A stretch of DNA of 39,303 bases from JBLHGU01 sp047615875 (GTDB lineage Bacteria > Pseudomonadota > Gammaproteobacteria > Arenicellales > CAJQKF01), in contig JBLHGU010000028.1 in NCBI GenBank assembly GCA_047615875.1, forward strand, positions 1 to 39,303. The letters run 5' to 3'. Both the position numbers and the translations under genes were made by a program. This document shows, one piece after another, positions 17,136-26,640 of this stretch (within the stretch, counting starts at the first letter, position 1; each line of letters starts with the position of its first letter). The notes beneath the pieces were generated by a model. That model had not been told where the DNA came from. It searched no databases and was given only the letters and a program-made list of their open reading frames with translations.

Positions 17136-17657
17136 TTACTGATCAATTAGATCCCTAATCTGCTGGGCTACATCTTTGTTCCCCCAGTCTTTTTCACCGA
17201 GAACTTTGGATACGATCTGCCCCTGTTTGTTGACAATAAATGTTGTTGGCAGAGCCGTAATTGGCCATCTTCTGGTAACAGCCATACTCTCATCCAATAG
17301 AAACTGGAATGTCAATTCAGTTTCGAAAGTACCTGTAAAGGCGAAAATATCATCATGTCCCTCACCAACATTAACTGCCAGCAGGCGAAATGGTTGACCC
17401 TCAAAACTTTCCCAAAGACGTTGCATCGACGGCAATTCTTTCAAACAAGGCGGACACCATGTTGCCCAAAAATTAATTAAAACAACTTTTCCTGACAATT
17501 CGCTCAGACTTACGGTCTGACCACCCATGTCCAGCAATTGCAATTCTGGGGCGTCCATTAATGGGCTTAGTCGTGTGGGTAGGTCTGCAGACGCGTTGGC
17601 GACCAGGGCAATTAGCAGCAAAAACAGTAGTCGACCTTTAGTGAGCCTCTTAATCAC
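17136..17657 (-). CDS. TlpA-family thiol:disulfide oxidoreductase, exported
   Basis: A 173-residue thioredoxin-fold protein with an N-terminal signal peptide (residues 1-24, probable cleavage after ANASA). The active site is WATWCPPC (Cys68, Cys71), as in TlpA/ResA/CcmG-like reductases that act in the periplasm. The cis-proline lies in ITALPTTFIV. The start is GTG at 17657, whose G is also the last base of the upstream TAG stop. It is the last gene of a three-gene minus-strand unit. Its partner is not evident; no cytochrome maturation genes are in view. Confidence 0.88.
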   Translation of the reverse strand: MIKRLTKGRLLFLLLIALVANASADLPTRLSPLMDAPELQLLDMGGQTVSLSELSGKVVLINFWATWCPPCLKELPSMQRLWESFEGQPFRLLAVNVGEGHDDIFAFTGTFETELTFQFLLDESMAVTRRWPITALPTTFIVNKQGQIVSKVLGEKDWGNKDVAQQIRDLIDQ

Positions 17658-18367
17658 TAGATTGTCACCCTGCGATGTATGAAAGACATTTCATATGTTC
17701 GCTGGCTTAAGTGAAACAACTCAAAGCCTGCAAGCTGTATACGTTTGACTGCCTCTATTGTCCGACGTAGAGGAATTGTCGAGTAGGCATGATGAAACTC
17801 AAGTAGAAGCTGATCAATCTCTACATTGGTAGATAGAACATCTTCAAGAATATCGTACTCCCCGCCTTCGATATCAATTTTTAGAACATCAATTCGATCG
17901 TGATCTAACTCCGTTAGAAAGGAACCCAATCGCTTCACGGGTGCTTCCACACCTGCACGATCAGTGGAATTTCTGTAACGAGGTACCGGGGAAAAGTGCG
18001 ACGATGTCTTTCGTTTTGGTGGGAAGAACACTATTGAGCCATCCTGATTACCTATACCACAGGGATGAAACCATATTCGTTCCGGCAATGATTGCTGACC
18101 AATCCATTGTACCGAGCGTGGAGTGGGATCAAAAATATGTACGTGGCAATTAAATTTGGCCTGCATTTCGAGATCGAAGCTAATATCAGTTCCGGCACCA
18201 AATGAATAAACAATACTATCCTCACCAAGTGATTTGGGGCTTACCACCCAGGCGCCACCTCCACTGCCGACAGTCAATTGTTCTACTGAACGGGCTTCGT
18301 TAATATCGTGTAAGGATAATCTTTTGCGTCGCCAACTTTGTTTGAGCTTTCGAATAAATCCAGCCAT
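17657..18367 (-). CDS. FkbM family methyltransferase
   Basis: A 236-residue SAM-dependent methyltransferase. The nucleotide-binding core is IVYSFGAGTDISFDLEM with the acidic end of strand 2 in VHIFDPTP. The FkbM signature IDVLKIDIEGGEYDILEDVL follows. The start at 18367 (MAGFIRKLKQSW) avoids overlap with the upstream gene, which ends at 18373. An in-frame start at 18421 would overlap it by 49 bp. The family O-methylates sugars or polyketides; the substrate here is unknown. Stop and next start overlap by one base. Confidence 0.85.
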   Translation of the reverse strand: MAGFIRKLKQSWRRKRLSLHDINEARSVEQLTVGSGGGAWVVSPKSLGEDSIVYSFGAGTDISFDLEMQAKFNCHVHIFDPTPRSVQWIGQQSLPERIWFHPCGIGNQDGSIVFFPPKRKTSSHFSPVPRYRNSTDRAGVEAPVKRLGSFLTELDHDRIDVLKIDIEGGEYDILEDVLSTNVEIDQLLLEFHHAYSTIPLRRTIEAVKRIQLAGFELFHLSQRTYEMSFIHRRVTI

Positions 18368-18372
18368 AATAA

Positions 18373-18867
18373 TTATCTTAGAGGTGTGCGACCCGTAACG
18401 CCAACAATCTTGAATTTCCAACGCCGCTCGCCAGTTATTTTTAATTCGCCAGGTTGAATGGTCGTTTCGAATTTTGTAGTTTCACTAAAAGGCACGTGAA
18501 TGCGGACTTTACGGGTTAATTCGGTTATGAGGTTACACTCTGATTCGCTAACCACGACACTTGCTTCGGGACAATCGAGCACTGAAAAATGTAAATCCAC
18601 CTCACTTACATCTTGACTAACGGACTGATTGCGAATGTTGCCGCTAATACGAAACCCATCAGCATAATATGAATTCAACTTAATGTCGGTTATACCAACA
18701 TCTGTTATATCGATCTGTTTCATACCAACTAATTCTTCATCAACTAAATGGTAAAGCCCTGCTGCACCGGCTATAAGTATAGCTAGCAAGGAAAATGCTA
18801 CTCGGGGGTAACGTCCCGCCATTGCGATGAGCAACACGGCTACAATTGAGAGAAGAATCCAGTGCAT
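18373..18867 (-). CDS. Hypothetical two-helix membrane protein with extracytoplasmic beta domain
   Basis: I do not recognise this 164-residue protein. Two N-terminal hydrophobic helices (about residues 2-17 and 24-41) precede a soluble region of about 120 residues with alternating hydrophobic strands: ITDIKLNSYYADGFRISGNIRNQS, split here only by its pattern of strand then Asn-rich turn. This beta-sandwich-like pattern recalls LEA14 or FxLYD-type domains, but that is only a resemblance. It contains two cysteines (DCPEA and SECN) that could pair. It is the first gene of the unit with FkbM and TlpA-like genes, with 5 bp to the next start. Confidence 0.6.
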   Translation of the reverse strand: MHWILLSIVAVLLIAMAGRYPRVAFSLLAILIAGAAGLYHLVDEELVGMKQIDITDVGITDIKLNSYYADGFRISGNIRNQSVSQDVSEVDLHFSVLDCPEASVVVSESECNLITELTRKVRIHVPFSETTKFETTIQPGELKITGERRWKFKIVGVTGRTPLR

Positions 18868-18954
18868 ATTAATTCGGAAAAATAAAGAGAAAATTGAAAG
18901 TCATTATTCTATCTCAATCAGTATGCCAAGAACCGTGTAAAATCCGTCTATCAA

Positions 18955-18970
18955 GACCATTGCGATGGTC
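18955..18970. promoter_or_regulatory. Palindrome upstream of nadA (candidate operator)
   Basis: GACCAT-TGCG-ATGGTC is a perfect 6-bp inverted repeat with a 4-nt centre, 102 bp before the nadA start. No T run follows, so it is not a terminator. A second small inverted repeat, TGCAA-TTAT-TTGCA, lies at 18975-18988. Confidence 0.4.
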
Positions 18971-18977
18971 ATATTGC

Positions 18978-19021
18978 AATTATTTGCATCAACACCATAA
19001 ATTATTTGCATCAACACCATA
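18978..19021. repeat. Perfect 22-bp tandem direct repeat upstream of nadA
   Basis: Two back-to-back identical 22-bp units (18978-18999 and 19000-19021), each beginning AATTATTTGCATC. They end 50 bp before the nadA start codon, where a transcription factor or the promoter would be expected. This could be a duplicated binding site or a recent slippage event. Confidence 0.85.
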
Positions 19022-19071
19022 TTAGATCAGGTTTAAATAGTTGATATTCAGCACGATTAAAGGCAGTTGAT

Positions 19072-20136
19072 ATGACAATTTCTAATCAGTTTCCACAAAG
19101 CCTGTCAGAGGATATTCTGGTTGTTGCGGCTACTGCGCGCGCAACAACGCATGCTACTGACCCTCAGAGCGATCATAATGGGTTGTATAATCGCATCCGA
19201 GAATTGTTGGCCGCCCAAAATGCCGTACTTGTAGCGCATTATTATGTTGACGAAGAAATTCAGGATTTGGCAGACAGTACTGGAGGCTGTGTTGCAGATT
19301 CTCTTGAAATGGCCCGTTTTATTTATGAACACAAGGCTTCCACCATAATAGTTGCCGGCGTCCGCTTTATGGGTGAAACGGCAAAAATACTGTCTCCTGA
19401 AAAACGTGTATTCATGCTCGAAGATGAGGCGAACTGTTCGCTAGACCTGGGTTGCCCAAGCCTTGAGTTTAATCAGTTTTGCGATCAACATCCTGACCGA
19501 ACAGTAGTCGTTTATGCCAATACAAGTGCCGCGGTTAAGGCCAGGGCAGATTGGGTTGTTACCTCATCGATTGCTCTGAAGCTTGTTCAACATTTGCATG
19601 GCAGAGGTGAAAAAATACTCTGGGCGACAGACCGGTTTCTGGGCGACTACGTGAAAAGGGAAAGTGGTGCTGATATGGTTTTGTGGCAAGGCTCTTGCAT
19701 TGTTCATGAAGAGTTCAAGGCCGAGGCATTACAAAATCTAAAGCTTAAATACCCTGAAGCAAAAGTACTGGTTCACGCAGAGTCTCCTGCATCCGTAGTA
19801 GAGTTGGCTGACGTTGTAGGCTCAACCAGTCAGATAATCAATGCCGCCCGAGACTTAGATGCGCAGACATTTATCGTTGCGACAGAAGCTGGCATATTTC
19901 ACAAAATGTCCCAGGCCGCGCCCGGCAAGAAATTTATCGCCGCTCCTACTGCAGGGGAAGGTGCCACTTGCATTTGTTGTGCACATTGTCCCTGGATGAA
20001 AATGAATGATGTGGACAAGCTAATCCAGGTTCTTGAGAATAAAAGTAGTGAGGTCAAAATTGACAATGATATTCGTCGCAAAGCGGAAAGGTCCATTAAG
20101 CGGATGGTTGAGTTCGGCAAACAACTCAACCGGTGA
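19072..20136 (+). CDS. nadA: Quinolinate synthase
   Basis: A 354-residue [4Fe-4S] enzyme that condenses iminoaspartate with dihydroxyacetone phosphate to quinolinate in NAD synthesis. Conserved elements are VAHYYVDEEIQDLAD, GVRFMGETAKIL and WQGSCIVHEEF. The cluster cysteines are Cys122 (ANCSLD), Cys209 (QGSC) and the C-terminal group CICCAHCPW (300-306), with Cys306 the likely third ligand by comparison with E. coli NadA. The N-terminal 40 residues are less conserved. An AAAGG-like ribosome-binding site precedes the ATG. The nuclease gene begins 4 bp after the stop. The upstream region holds a palindrome and a tandem repeat. Confidence 0.97.
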   Translation: MTISNQFPQSLSEDILVVAATARATTHATDPQSDHNGLYNRIRELLAAQNAVLVAHYYVDEEIQDLADSTGGCVADSLEMARFIYEHKASTIIVAGVRFMGETAKILSPEKRVFMLEDEANCSLDLGCPSLEFNQFCDQHPDRTVVVYANTSAAVKARADWVVTSSIALKLVQHLHGRGEKILWATDRFLGDYVKRESGADMVLWQGSCIVHEEFKAEALQNLKLKYPEAKVLVHAESPASVVELADVVGSTSQIINAARDLDAQTFIVATEAGIFHKMSQAAPGKKFIAAPTAGEGATCICCAHCPWMKMNDVDKLIQVLENKSSEVKIDNDIRRKAERSIKRMVEFGKQLNR

Positions 20137-20140
20137 ATAG

Positions 20141-22744
20141 TTGATCACTTCACAGTTTACGATTGAGCTGGATACCGACTCACTTATTGTTGTACCCAGT
20201 GGATTTCTTAACGATCATATTCAACAAGATTATAATCGGAATCAATTAGACAGCGGAAATCGTACCTGGCCCAGCCTGAAGAGTTGCTCCTGGGCAAACT
20301 GGGCAACTGATTGTCTTGAAAGCGCTGTCGAAAATTCTACTACGGTCGAACCCACTAGACTGAACGCGCAGCAGGAGGTCATAGTCTGGGAACGTGTTAT
20401 CAGAAACGATGTTTTCAGACACGCTGCAAGCGCCGCGCTAATCGATATCAGTAATCTGGCACAACTTGCCATGCGATCCGCCACTCTGCACGAAGACTGG
20501 CAACTTGAAGAATATGGCAGTAATGATGCCCTTAACCAGGATCAACGAGCGTTTAAGCGCTGGCATCGGCAATTCAAACATCATTGTTTGACCAGAAACC
20601 TACTGCCTTTCAGCCAGCAAAATAGCCACTTATTGTCGATACTTGATCGCTTTTCTTTGCCCGATGAACATCTCTGTTTCTATGGTTTCGTAGCACCGAG
20701 CCCCATTCAGTGGAAGATAATTTCAGCTCTTTCAAAACATACAACAGTCCAATGTTATTGCCGTATCGATAAAACCCAACGCATTAGCGCCACGCAGTAT
20801 GCTAGCGGTGATCAGGAGTTGGGTAGCGTATTGCATACCGCCTGTGACGTGGCTAATAAAAATCCGCAAAAACAATACGCTATCGTTGTCGATTCCCAAA
20901 GGCAAACTGTAGCCGCAATTCAAAGCTTGCTCAGAGACAGGAGTCGGACTAATTCTCCAACCAGGGTCAGAATTCATAATTCCTGGGCACTAAGCGACTA
21001 CCCACTCGTTGATGATGCATTAGTGTTACTCGAAGCCGCAATTAATCAGCAATTGAGCTGCAGCCGTTTTCTACAACTATTAAACTCACGATTTATAAAT
21101 TTAGGCCTAAGTGAGAAACAACGGCTACTGATAGAGCGTGTATCACGGCAATCAGGAAAAATGACGATAAATGGTCGTTGTGCCTACCTGTTTAAGCGCC
21201 AGCCAGAACTGGTTGACCAAATATCCAGAGAAAATAATTTTCTGCACGCCATATTCACATCAGATTTTATTATTGAAAAGCAGTCTTATATCGAAACTGC
21301 GGAATCCTTTGCAGCCCATCTGCGCAAACTCGGTTGGCCAGGACATAATCACAGCTCGCGAAACATTCGACTTAGTGAACAGCTTTCAGAGTGTTTGAGC
21401 AACCTGGGAGATTTGAATCTCATACAGACTGAAGTCTCCCCAAGAGAATCATTGTCTAGACTGGTAGCTTTTGTAAATCGACCCTATAGACCTGGGATGG
21501 CGAGTGAAAATGTCCAGGTTATCTCGCCACAACAGCTTAACGGATGTCACTTTGACACATTATGGGTAGTAAAATTACATAACGCTAACTGGCCTCGTGC
21601 TGAGAATCCTGATGCTTTTCTCGCCCTACAAATACAGCGAAAAGCTGGCATACCTAGTAGCAATAGTGAGCTATGCGCCGACCAGGCCAACGACTTTTAT
21701 CTGCAACTAAGCCATAGTGCTAAGCAACTCCATTTAAGCTATTCCACTATAGATGATAATGATGAATGCTCTCCAGCATCAATCGCAAGGTCGCTAGGGT
21801 TTGATCAAGCTGATAATCAAGTAATACCCGTGACCCCTCAGTCAGTTGAACTAATAGACGACCAAAACGGGGTCAAGCTGTCCTCGGGTCCGGTGCGGGG
21901 TGGTACAGGTCTACTAACCACCCAGTCTGAATGCCCGTTCAAGGCTTATGTCAGTTATCGGCTCGGAGTTGAAAAAGTGTCTGAGCCTGATCCAGGTCAA
22001 GACCCACGTTTCAAAGGTCAGGTTATTCATGCTGTGCTTGAACAAATCTGGCAACAGCTGGGCGATAAAAATGCCTTGATGGAAAAAACAGCCGATCAGT
22101 TAACTCTATGGATTACCGAACTCACTGCTAAACAGGTAGCCGCGCAACCAGAATTCAGGGAAACCGGTCTGGGTCGAAATTATATGCAGCTGCATAGCAA
22201 GCTAATAGCAGAACAGATCCTGAGCTGGTTAAATCTGGAAAAATCGCGCGTCCACTTCAATGTTTTGCAAACTGAACAATCAATTACCCTGGAATTGCAC
22301 GGACTACAATTCAAACTGCGTATAGATCGTATTGATAGACTTGAGAATCAGCTGAAACTCATTATTGATTACAAAACTGGAACTTATAAAACCCCGGATA
22401 TTGGGCATGAACACCCAACTCAATTACAGTTACCAGCTTATGCCCTAGTCAATACCGAAGAAGAGTGTGGCGTGGCTCTGGCCTGGTTAACACCCGGGCA
22501 AATGAAGCTATGGGGCATAGCACCCTGTGATAATGCCGACGTTTCGATAAAGGCATTCAACAAAATAAAACAGTTAAAGAATTTTACCAGCTGGCAAGAG
22601 CTGGTAAATGCATGGCGGGAACACCTCGAGAGTCTTGCTGCCGCTATTAAAAACGGCGCAGCTGATGTTCAACCCAGAGATAGCACTGTATGCAAGTTAT
22701 GCAAGTATCAAAGCGTTTGCCGTATTGGGGAGCACAGGCAATGA
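20141..22744 (+). CDS. AddB-like PD-(D/E)XK nuclease (DNA repair, TIGR03623 type)
   Basis: An 867-residue protein resembling the AddB subunit of AddAB double-strand-break resection enzymes. The N-terminal two thirds look like a helicase fold without a Walker A motif. The C-terminal nuclease shows GQVIHAVLEQIW, IDRIDR, the catalytic IIDYKTG and QLQLPAYAL (Q-x-x-x-Y type). Four cysteines, Cys598 (ECPFKAY) and Cys851/Cys854/Cys860 (CKLCKYQSVC), have the spacing of the AddB iron-sulfur staple. The start is TTG at 20141, 4 bp after nadA. The stop overlaps the helicase start as ATGA, so the two subunits are coupled. Confidence 0.85.
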   Translation: MITSQFTIELDTDSLIVVPSGFLNDHIQQDYNRNQLDSGNRTWPSLKSCSWANWATDCLESAVENSTTVEPTRLNAQQEVIVWERVIRNDVFRHAASAALIDISNLAQLAMRSATLHEDWQLEEYGSNDALNQDQRAFKRWHRQFKHHCLTRNLLPFSQQNSHLLSILDRFSLPDEHLCFYGFVAPSPIQWKIISALSKHTTVQCYCRIDKTQRISATQYASGDQELGSVLHTACDVANKNPQKQYAIVVDSQRQTVAAIQSLLRDRSRTNSPTRVRIHNSWALSDYPLVDDALVLLEAAINQQLSCSRFLQLLNSRFINLGLSEKQRLLIERVSRQSGKMTINGRCAYLFKRQPELVDQISRENNFLHAIFTSDFIIEKQSYIETAESFAAHLRKLGWPGHNHSSRNIRLSEQLSECLSNLGDLNLIQTEVSPRESLSRLVAFVNRPYRPGMASENVQVISPQQLNGCHFDTLWVVKLHNANWPRAENPDAFLALQIQRKAGIPSSNSELCADQANDFYLQLSHSAKQLHLSYSTIDDNDECSPASIARSLGFDQADNQVIPVTPQSVELIDDQNGVKLSSGPVRGGTGLLTTQSECPFKAYVSYRLGVEKVSEPDPGQDPRFKGQVIHAVLEQIWQQLGDKNALMEKTADQLTLWITELTAKQVAAQPEFRETGLGRNYMQLHSKLIAEQILSWLNLEKSRVHFNVLQTEQSITLELHGLQFKLRIDRIDRLENQLKLIIDYKTGTYKTPDIGHEHPTQLQLPAYALVNTEEECGVALAWLTPGQMKLWGIAPCDNADVSIKAFNKIKQLKNFTSWQELVNAWREHLESLAAAIKNGAADVQPRDSTVCKLCKYQSVCRIGEHRQ

Positions 22745-25700
22745 GCGCGACGAGACTACTAGACGAAAACGAGCGCGCAACTGCATTGCTAGCCAGCCAT
22801 TCCTGTATTGTGCAGGCACCGGCTGGCTCAGGAAAAACCGAACTTCTAGTTCTTAGATTTTTGAATTTATTAGCTTATGCTAATCGACCAGAAGAGGTTC
22901 TGGCAATCACCTTCACTCGTAAAGCAGCCAACGAGATGCGCAAGCGGGTGATTGACTATCTTCTCACAGCAGATAGTGGGGACTCAGACAGCCCCACTGA
23001 AACCGGGAAAACTTTACAGAAAGTACTGCAACGTAATCAGGACTTCAATTGGAACATTGTTGAAAACCCAAACCGTTTGCGTATTCTAACCATGGACGGA
23101 CTACTAAAGTCTCTCGCCTCAAGAGCACCGTTAAGTAGCGCAAACGGCATGATTCCCAACCCCACCGAACATACCAGAGGTCTGTATGAAAGTGCAGCAC
23201 TAGAAGCTATACAACATCTAGAACATGGCAATCAGGAACACTCTCAAGTCGCAACTCTACTAGATCATCTGGATGGCAACATCCTAAAGCTACGCAAGCT
23301 ACTAGTATCCATGCTGCAAAAACGTGACCAATGGTTACGACATGTCGCTGCTATGGGAGAGGGTTCGGCCAGTCGACAAAAACTTGAGGACTTCTGGCGA
23401 ATTCACATCAATTATATCATTCAACAAGTCTTTAACCATTTGCCTGAACTCGATTGGCCACGGTTAAACGAAGCATTAAATTATTCTGCAGAGAATCTCG
23501 AACGACCACTAATTTACGAAGATAAGAATCAGCAAGATCCACAACTTTGGTCTCCTGATCGCTGGAGACACTTTGCCAACTTGCTCACCACAAAAGCCGG
23601 CTGGAGAGTAAAACCCAATAAGCGTGATGGCTTTCCTTCCGACAAAAAAGAAGAGACACCTGCCCATGTAAAGAATATCCAGCAGGCTATCGAGGTGTTG
23701 CGAAACCATGATGTAGACTTTGGTCATTTGCGCGAGCTTATTCAACTACCAGACCATCAGTTCAGTTCGCAACAATGGAAACTTATTCGTAGTAGCAATT
23801 CAGTTTTGCGATTGGCCGTTGCAGAATTGCAATTATTATTTCGTCAGCGCGGTCAATCAGATTTTATCGAGGTCGCTTTGAACGGCATAAATGCGCTAGG
23901 TGACGATGAATCACCCGCTGATATCGCTCTATTACTCGATTATCAGATACGACATATTCTGGTTGATGAGTTTCAGGATACTTCATGGAGTCAGCTAGAA
24001 TTATTATACAAGCTGACCTGGGGCTGGCAACCCGATGATGGTCGTACATTATTCTTGGTGGGCGACCCAATGCAATCTATTTACCGATTTAGAAAAGCCG
24101 AGGTTGGAATATTTCTTAAAACCTGGCATCAGGGTCTTGGTAACATAGAACTGGTACCGATACGTCTGGAAACCAATTTTCGTAGCAAAAGTTCTATCAT
24201 CAACTGGATTAATCAAACATTTTCCCAGTGCTTCGCAAAACGTGCAGACCCGGTCACCACCAGCATTACCTACCATACATCACGTGCATTTTCTGATGAC
24301 AATCAAACTGATTCAATATGCTGGCACCCTTTAGTAAATCCGAACGAGCTGGATGAAGCAGAGAAAATACTCAACATAATTCGCCAGACGCAAGTCAGTC
24401 AACCCAACCACTCAATTGCTATTCTGGCACGCTCTAGAAGTAATCTCGCGGTAACTTTAAGACATCTTAAAAGTGCAGGAATTGCAGTAAATGCCAAAGA
24501 AATTGACTCATTGCAATCACGTCAGGAAATACAGGATCTATTAAGTCTGTGCCGGGCGTTAATACACCCCGGTGATGACCTGGCCTGGATTGGTTTGCTC
24601 CGATCGCCCTGTTGTGGTGTCACTCTGCCGGTACTCACAATGCTGTGCAGTTCCGGACAATCAATAATCGAGACCCTGCATGACAGCGAAATAATTGATC
24701 AGCTTTCGGATGAAGACAAATTGCGTGTAACCCACCTGGCACGATGCCTCGATACAAGCTATAAGCTGCGCGGCGATGAACCCTTTTCTCATTGGGCAAA
24801 AGACTGCTGGCACAGGTTAGGCTTGCCTCTACCGCTTACTCAACAGCAGCACCTTAACACCACAAGCTTCTTTAAATTGTTGGACAACCTTGGACCTCTG
24901 ATACCGGGTATTGGCGAAATCGAGGACAGACTTGAAAGATTATGGTCAGAGTCTGTAGAACAGTCTGACTCAGTTCAAGCAATGACGATCCATCGTGCCA
25001 AGGGCCTTGAGTGGGACACCGTTATATTGCCAGCGTTGCAAAAGGGCAGCCGGGTAGATGATAACGAAATTCTTTTATGGCAAGAATTTACCGAACAAGG
25101 CTATGAAGATGTGATATTGCAGGCACCTCTACCATCAAAATCTGAGGAATCTCCCGACCACAAGTATACATATCTGAAGCAGCTGGAAAACAATAAAGGC
25201 CGACAGGAGTCCATTCGCTTGTTATATGTTGCGTGTAGCAGAGCAAAATCTCACTTACATCTGATTGCAACTATTGACTTAAACGATGACGGGGATTTCA
25301 TCAAGCCCGCAAAGCATACCTTCGCCGAAATGCTCTGGCATGATCTCGAAGAACATCTGCTAGCAACAGCGGTTGCTCCATTGAAAACTGAACTAGAAGA
25401 AACCCCATCTGCAATACAACTGTCTCGGCTACCTTTACAGTTGATTCCTACTGACCCGTCTGAAATACAAGTTTCGAATTCTATTGAGCAAATAGAATTC
25501 AGTTGGGCCGGCGAAAAAGCCCGTCGTATAGGAACCATAACCCATCTCTTGCTCCACCGAATTGCCATGGCAAAACCTGTGAAATGGAGCATAACTTCCA
25601 TCGAGAACGCCAAACCCTGGATTCAGTCGATGTTACGACGGCAGGGTCTGGTGGACCATGAATTAAAACTCGCAAGTGCGCATATCAGCGAACTTCTGAG

Positions 25701-26064
25701 CGAGGCCATTAGCGACCATCGTTTTCAATGGATCATTGATCCTCACCATTTGCATAGACAATTTGAATGGGCTGTAACCCATCAGGTCGGGGCAGAGACT
25801 GTCAATCTGGTGATGGATTGCAGCTTTGTGGATAAAAACGACGGCAAGCGCTGGATCATTGATTTCAAAACTGGCTCACATAGTGGTGGCTCGGTAGAAG
25901 CCTTTCTGGATAACGAGGTTTTGCGCTATCGTGGACAACTGGAGAATTACGCTAAAGCCTTAGCCACTGAAAGATCTGAGGAAATTAATTTAGGGCTTTA
26001 CTATCCGGCATTTGGTGGTTGGAGAAACTGGCTTAGTGAGAGATCGCCGACACCGAAACTGTGA
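22741..26064 (+). CDS. AddA-like UvrD-family helicase with C-terminal nuclease
   Basis: A 1107-residue SF1A helicase-nuclease. Motifs in order: Walker A APAGSGKT (26-33), AITFTRKAANEMR, Walker B VDEFQD (about 408-413), LVGDPMQSIYRFR, RLETNFRSK, AMTIHRAKGLEWDTV, and RLLYVACSRAKSHL. The C-terminal RecB-type nuclease has NLVMDCSFVD, IIDFKTG (Asp1041, Lys1043) and YRGQLENYAKAL. The ATG at 22741 overlaps the upstream nuclease stop and was preferred to an in-frame start at 22690. With its partner it should form an AddAB-like complex that unwinds and trims DNA ends for recombination. No RecBCD genes are in view. Confidence 0.88.
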   Translation: MSATRLLDENERATALLASHSCIVQAPAGSGKTELLVLRFLNLLAYANRPEEVLAITFTRKAANEMRKRVIDYLLTADSGDSDSPTETGKTLQKVLQRNQDFNWNIVENPNRLRILTMDGLLKSLASRAPLSSANGMIPNPTEHTRGLYESAALEAIQHLEHGNQEHSQVATLLDHLDGNILKLRKLLVSMLQKRDQWLRHVAAMGEGSASRQKLEDFWRIHINYIIQQVFNHLPELDWPRLNEALNYSAENLERPLIYEDKNQQDPQLWSPDRWRHFANLLTTKAGWRVKPNKRDGFPSDKKEETPAHVKNIQQAIEVLRNHDVDFGHLRELIQLPDHQFSSQQWKLIRSSNSVLRLAVAELQLLFRQRGQSDFIEVALNGINALGDDESPADIALLLDYQIRHILVDEFQDTSWSQLELLYKLTWGWQPDDGRTLFLVGDPMQSIYRFRKAEVGIFLKTWHQGLGNIELVPIRLETNFRSKSSIINWINQTFSQCFAKRADPVTTSITYHTSRAFSDDNQTDSICWHPLVNPNELDEAEKILNIIRQTQVSQPNHSIAILARSRSNLAVTLRHLKSAGIAVNAKEIDSLQSRQEIQDLLSLCRALIHPGDDLAWIGLLRSPCCGVTLPVLTMLCSSGQSIIETLHDSEIIDQLSDEDKLRVTHLARCLDTSYKLRGDEPFSHWAKDCWHRLGLPLPLTQQQHLNTTSFFKLLDNLGPLIPGIGEIEDRLERLWSESVEQSDSVQAMTIHRAKGLEWDTVILPALQKGSRVDDNEILLWQEFTEQGYEDVILQAPLPSKSEESPDHKYTYLKQLENNKGRQESIRLLYVACSRAKSHLHLIATIDLNDDGDFIKPAKHTFAEMLWHDLEEHLLATAVAPLKTELEETPSAIQLSRLPLQLIPTDPSEIQVSNSIEQIEFSWAGEKARRIGTITHLLLHRIAMAKPVKWSITSIENAKPWIQSMLRRQGLVDHELKLASAHISELLSEAISDHRFQWIIDPHHLHRQFEWAVTHQVGAETVNLVMDCSFVDKNDGKRWIIDFKTGSHSGGSVEAFLDNEVLRYRGQLENYAKALATERSEEINLGLYYPAFGGWRNWLSERSPTPKL

Positions 26065-26073
26065 ATAAAGCCT

Positions 26074-26583
26074 ATGCATGATTATGAATATGTCATTCGT
26101 CAAACCCAATTAGAGGATATTCAACAGATCGCCGCTATATATGCCCATGAAGTACGTACCGGTACGGCATCTTTTGAAATCGAACCGCCTACTCCGGCAC
26201 AAATGACTGAACGCGTCAAAGATATCTGGCAAAATAATTATGGCCATTATGTCGCGGTACGGCATTCCACCGTGCTTGGCTATGCATATACAAGCGGTTA
26301 TCGATCCCGACCAGCCTATCGCTTTAGCGTTGAAAATTCAGTTTATGTTGCATCTGATTCACGTGGGAAAGGGATTGCCAGTAAACTACTCCAAGCACTA
26401 TTCGATGACTGTAAGGACAAACCCTTCCACCAAATGATCGCGATAATCGGTGACAGTGCAAATCACGCATCCATTAACCTGCATCGAAGTATGGGATTTA
26501 AAGATACCGGAGTACTGAAAGACGTCGGCTATAAATTTGACCGCTGGATTGATTCAGTAATTATGCAAAAAAAGCTGCGCTAG
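26074..26583 (+). CDS. GNAT N-acetyltransferase, phosphinothricin-acetyltransferase-like
   Basis: A 169-residue acetyltransferase. The start YVIRQTQLEDIQQIAAIYAHEV and the segment TGTASFEIEPP match the Pat/bar-like branch. The acetyl-CoA-binding motif A is VYVASDSRGKGIASKLL, followed by NHASINLHRSMGFKDTGVLK. Members acetylate phosphinothricin, methionine sulfoximine or related amino acids; the true substrate is not known. It starts 9 bp after the helicase gene on the same strand, so it may be cotranscribed, though no functional link is apparent. Confidence 0.85.
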   Translation: MHDYEYVIRQTQLEDIQQIAAIYAHEVRTGTASFEIEPPTPAQMTERVKDIWQNNYGHYVAVRHSTVLGYAYTSGYRSRPAYRFSVENSVYVASDSRGKGIASKLLQALFDDCKDKPFHQMIAIIGDSANHASINLHRSMGFKDTGVLKDVGYKFDRWIDSVIMQKKLR

Positions 26584-26640
26584 CAATCCTGATCAGATGC
26601 TAATAACTGTATTCTAAGAGCTTAATAGCCTAGCGCTGAT

